From an uncultured Chromatiales bacterium (GTDB taxonomy: Bacteria > Pseudomonadota > Gammaproteobacteria > Steroidobacterales > GCA-2729495), in NCBI GenBank assembly GCA_913058165.1, contig CAJXQV010000093.1, forward strand, positions 1-5,488: 5,488 nt of DNA. The letters run 5' to 3'. Below, piece by piece: positions 5,458-5,488 of this stretch (positions are counted from its first letter, which is position 1; each line of letters starts with the position of its first letter). The notes under the pieces were generated by a model. That model ran no database searches, was not told the DNA's origin, and saw nothing but the letters and a program-made list of their open reading frames with translations. Both the position numbers and the translations under genes were made by a program.

Positions 5458-5488
5458 ATGACCGCGCTTGTGTTCATTGATATGGACC
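5458..5488 (+). CDS. Possible 5' end of a HAD-like hydrolase gene (truncated by window edge)
   Basis: An ATG at 5458-5460 opens a frame reading MTALVFIDMD before the window ends. A short hydrophobic strand followed by DxD resembles motif I of the HAD hydrolase superfamily. Only ten residues are visible and no good ribosome site precedes them. The opposite strand also has an open frame ending in a TAA at 5428-5430, which could be the tail of another gene. If the plus-strand reading is right, the gene is divergent from the metallohydrolase gene. Confidence 0.25.
   Translation, partial: MTALVFIDMD

Overview
The window looks like one end of an assembled contig from a Gram-negative bacterium, most likely a gammaproteobacterium of marine or environmental type. 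This is inferred from protein style: a PhoX-like fragment, exported metallohydrolases, a lipoprotein-like Sel1 protein, and a collar-domain protein with a Sec signal peptide. No marker gene fixes the taxonomy. The first 49 bases are not genomic. They are an Illumina Nextera P7 adapter with its i7 index, so the first gene is cut artificially.

Layout from left to right. Bases 1-49 are adapter. Bases 50-341 (+) are the C-terminal part of a PhoX/DUF839-like protein. Bases 397-999 (-) encode a small cytosolic sulfotransferase in a visibly more AT-rich stretch. Bases 1000-1432 are a 433-bp gap with no convincing gene and an inverted repeat near 1083-1113. Bases 1433-2371 (+) encode an exported Amidohydrolase_2-type TIM-barrel hydrolase. 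Converging on it from the other strand is a two-gene unit: a signal-peptide-bearing tail-collar (MdpB-like) protein at 3486-4172 (-), followed 15 bp later by a Sel1-repeat, probably membrane-anchored protein at 2409-3470 (-). A 13-bp intergenic -10 element and a leader hairpin lie upstream of the collar gene. Bases 4350-5297 (-) encode an exported metallo-beta-lactamase-fold hydrolase with a complete metal site. The right end (5298-5488) is a probable divergent upstream region that may contain the first ten codons of another gene.

Four of the complete proteins carry export signals or look membrane-anchored, so much of the window concerns the envelope or periplasm. The two hydrolases and the sulfotransferase have no visible shared pathway. 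The collar/Sel1 pair is the only arrangement that looks like a functional unit, and its function is unknown. No RNA genes, CRISPR arrays, insertion sequences or replication origins were seen. One REP-like palindrome lies inside the 3' end of the Sel1 gene.
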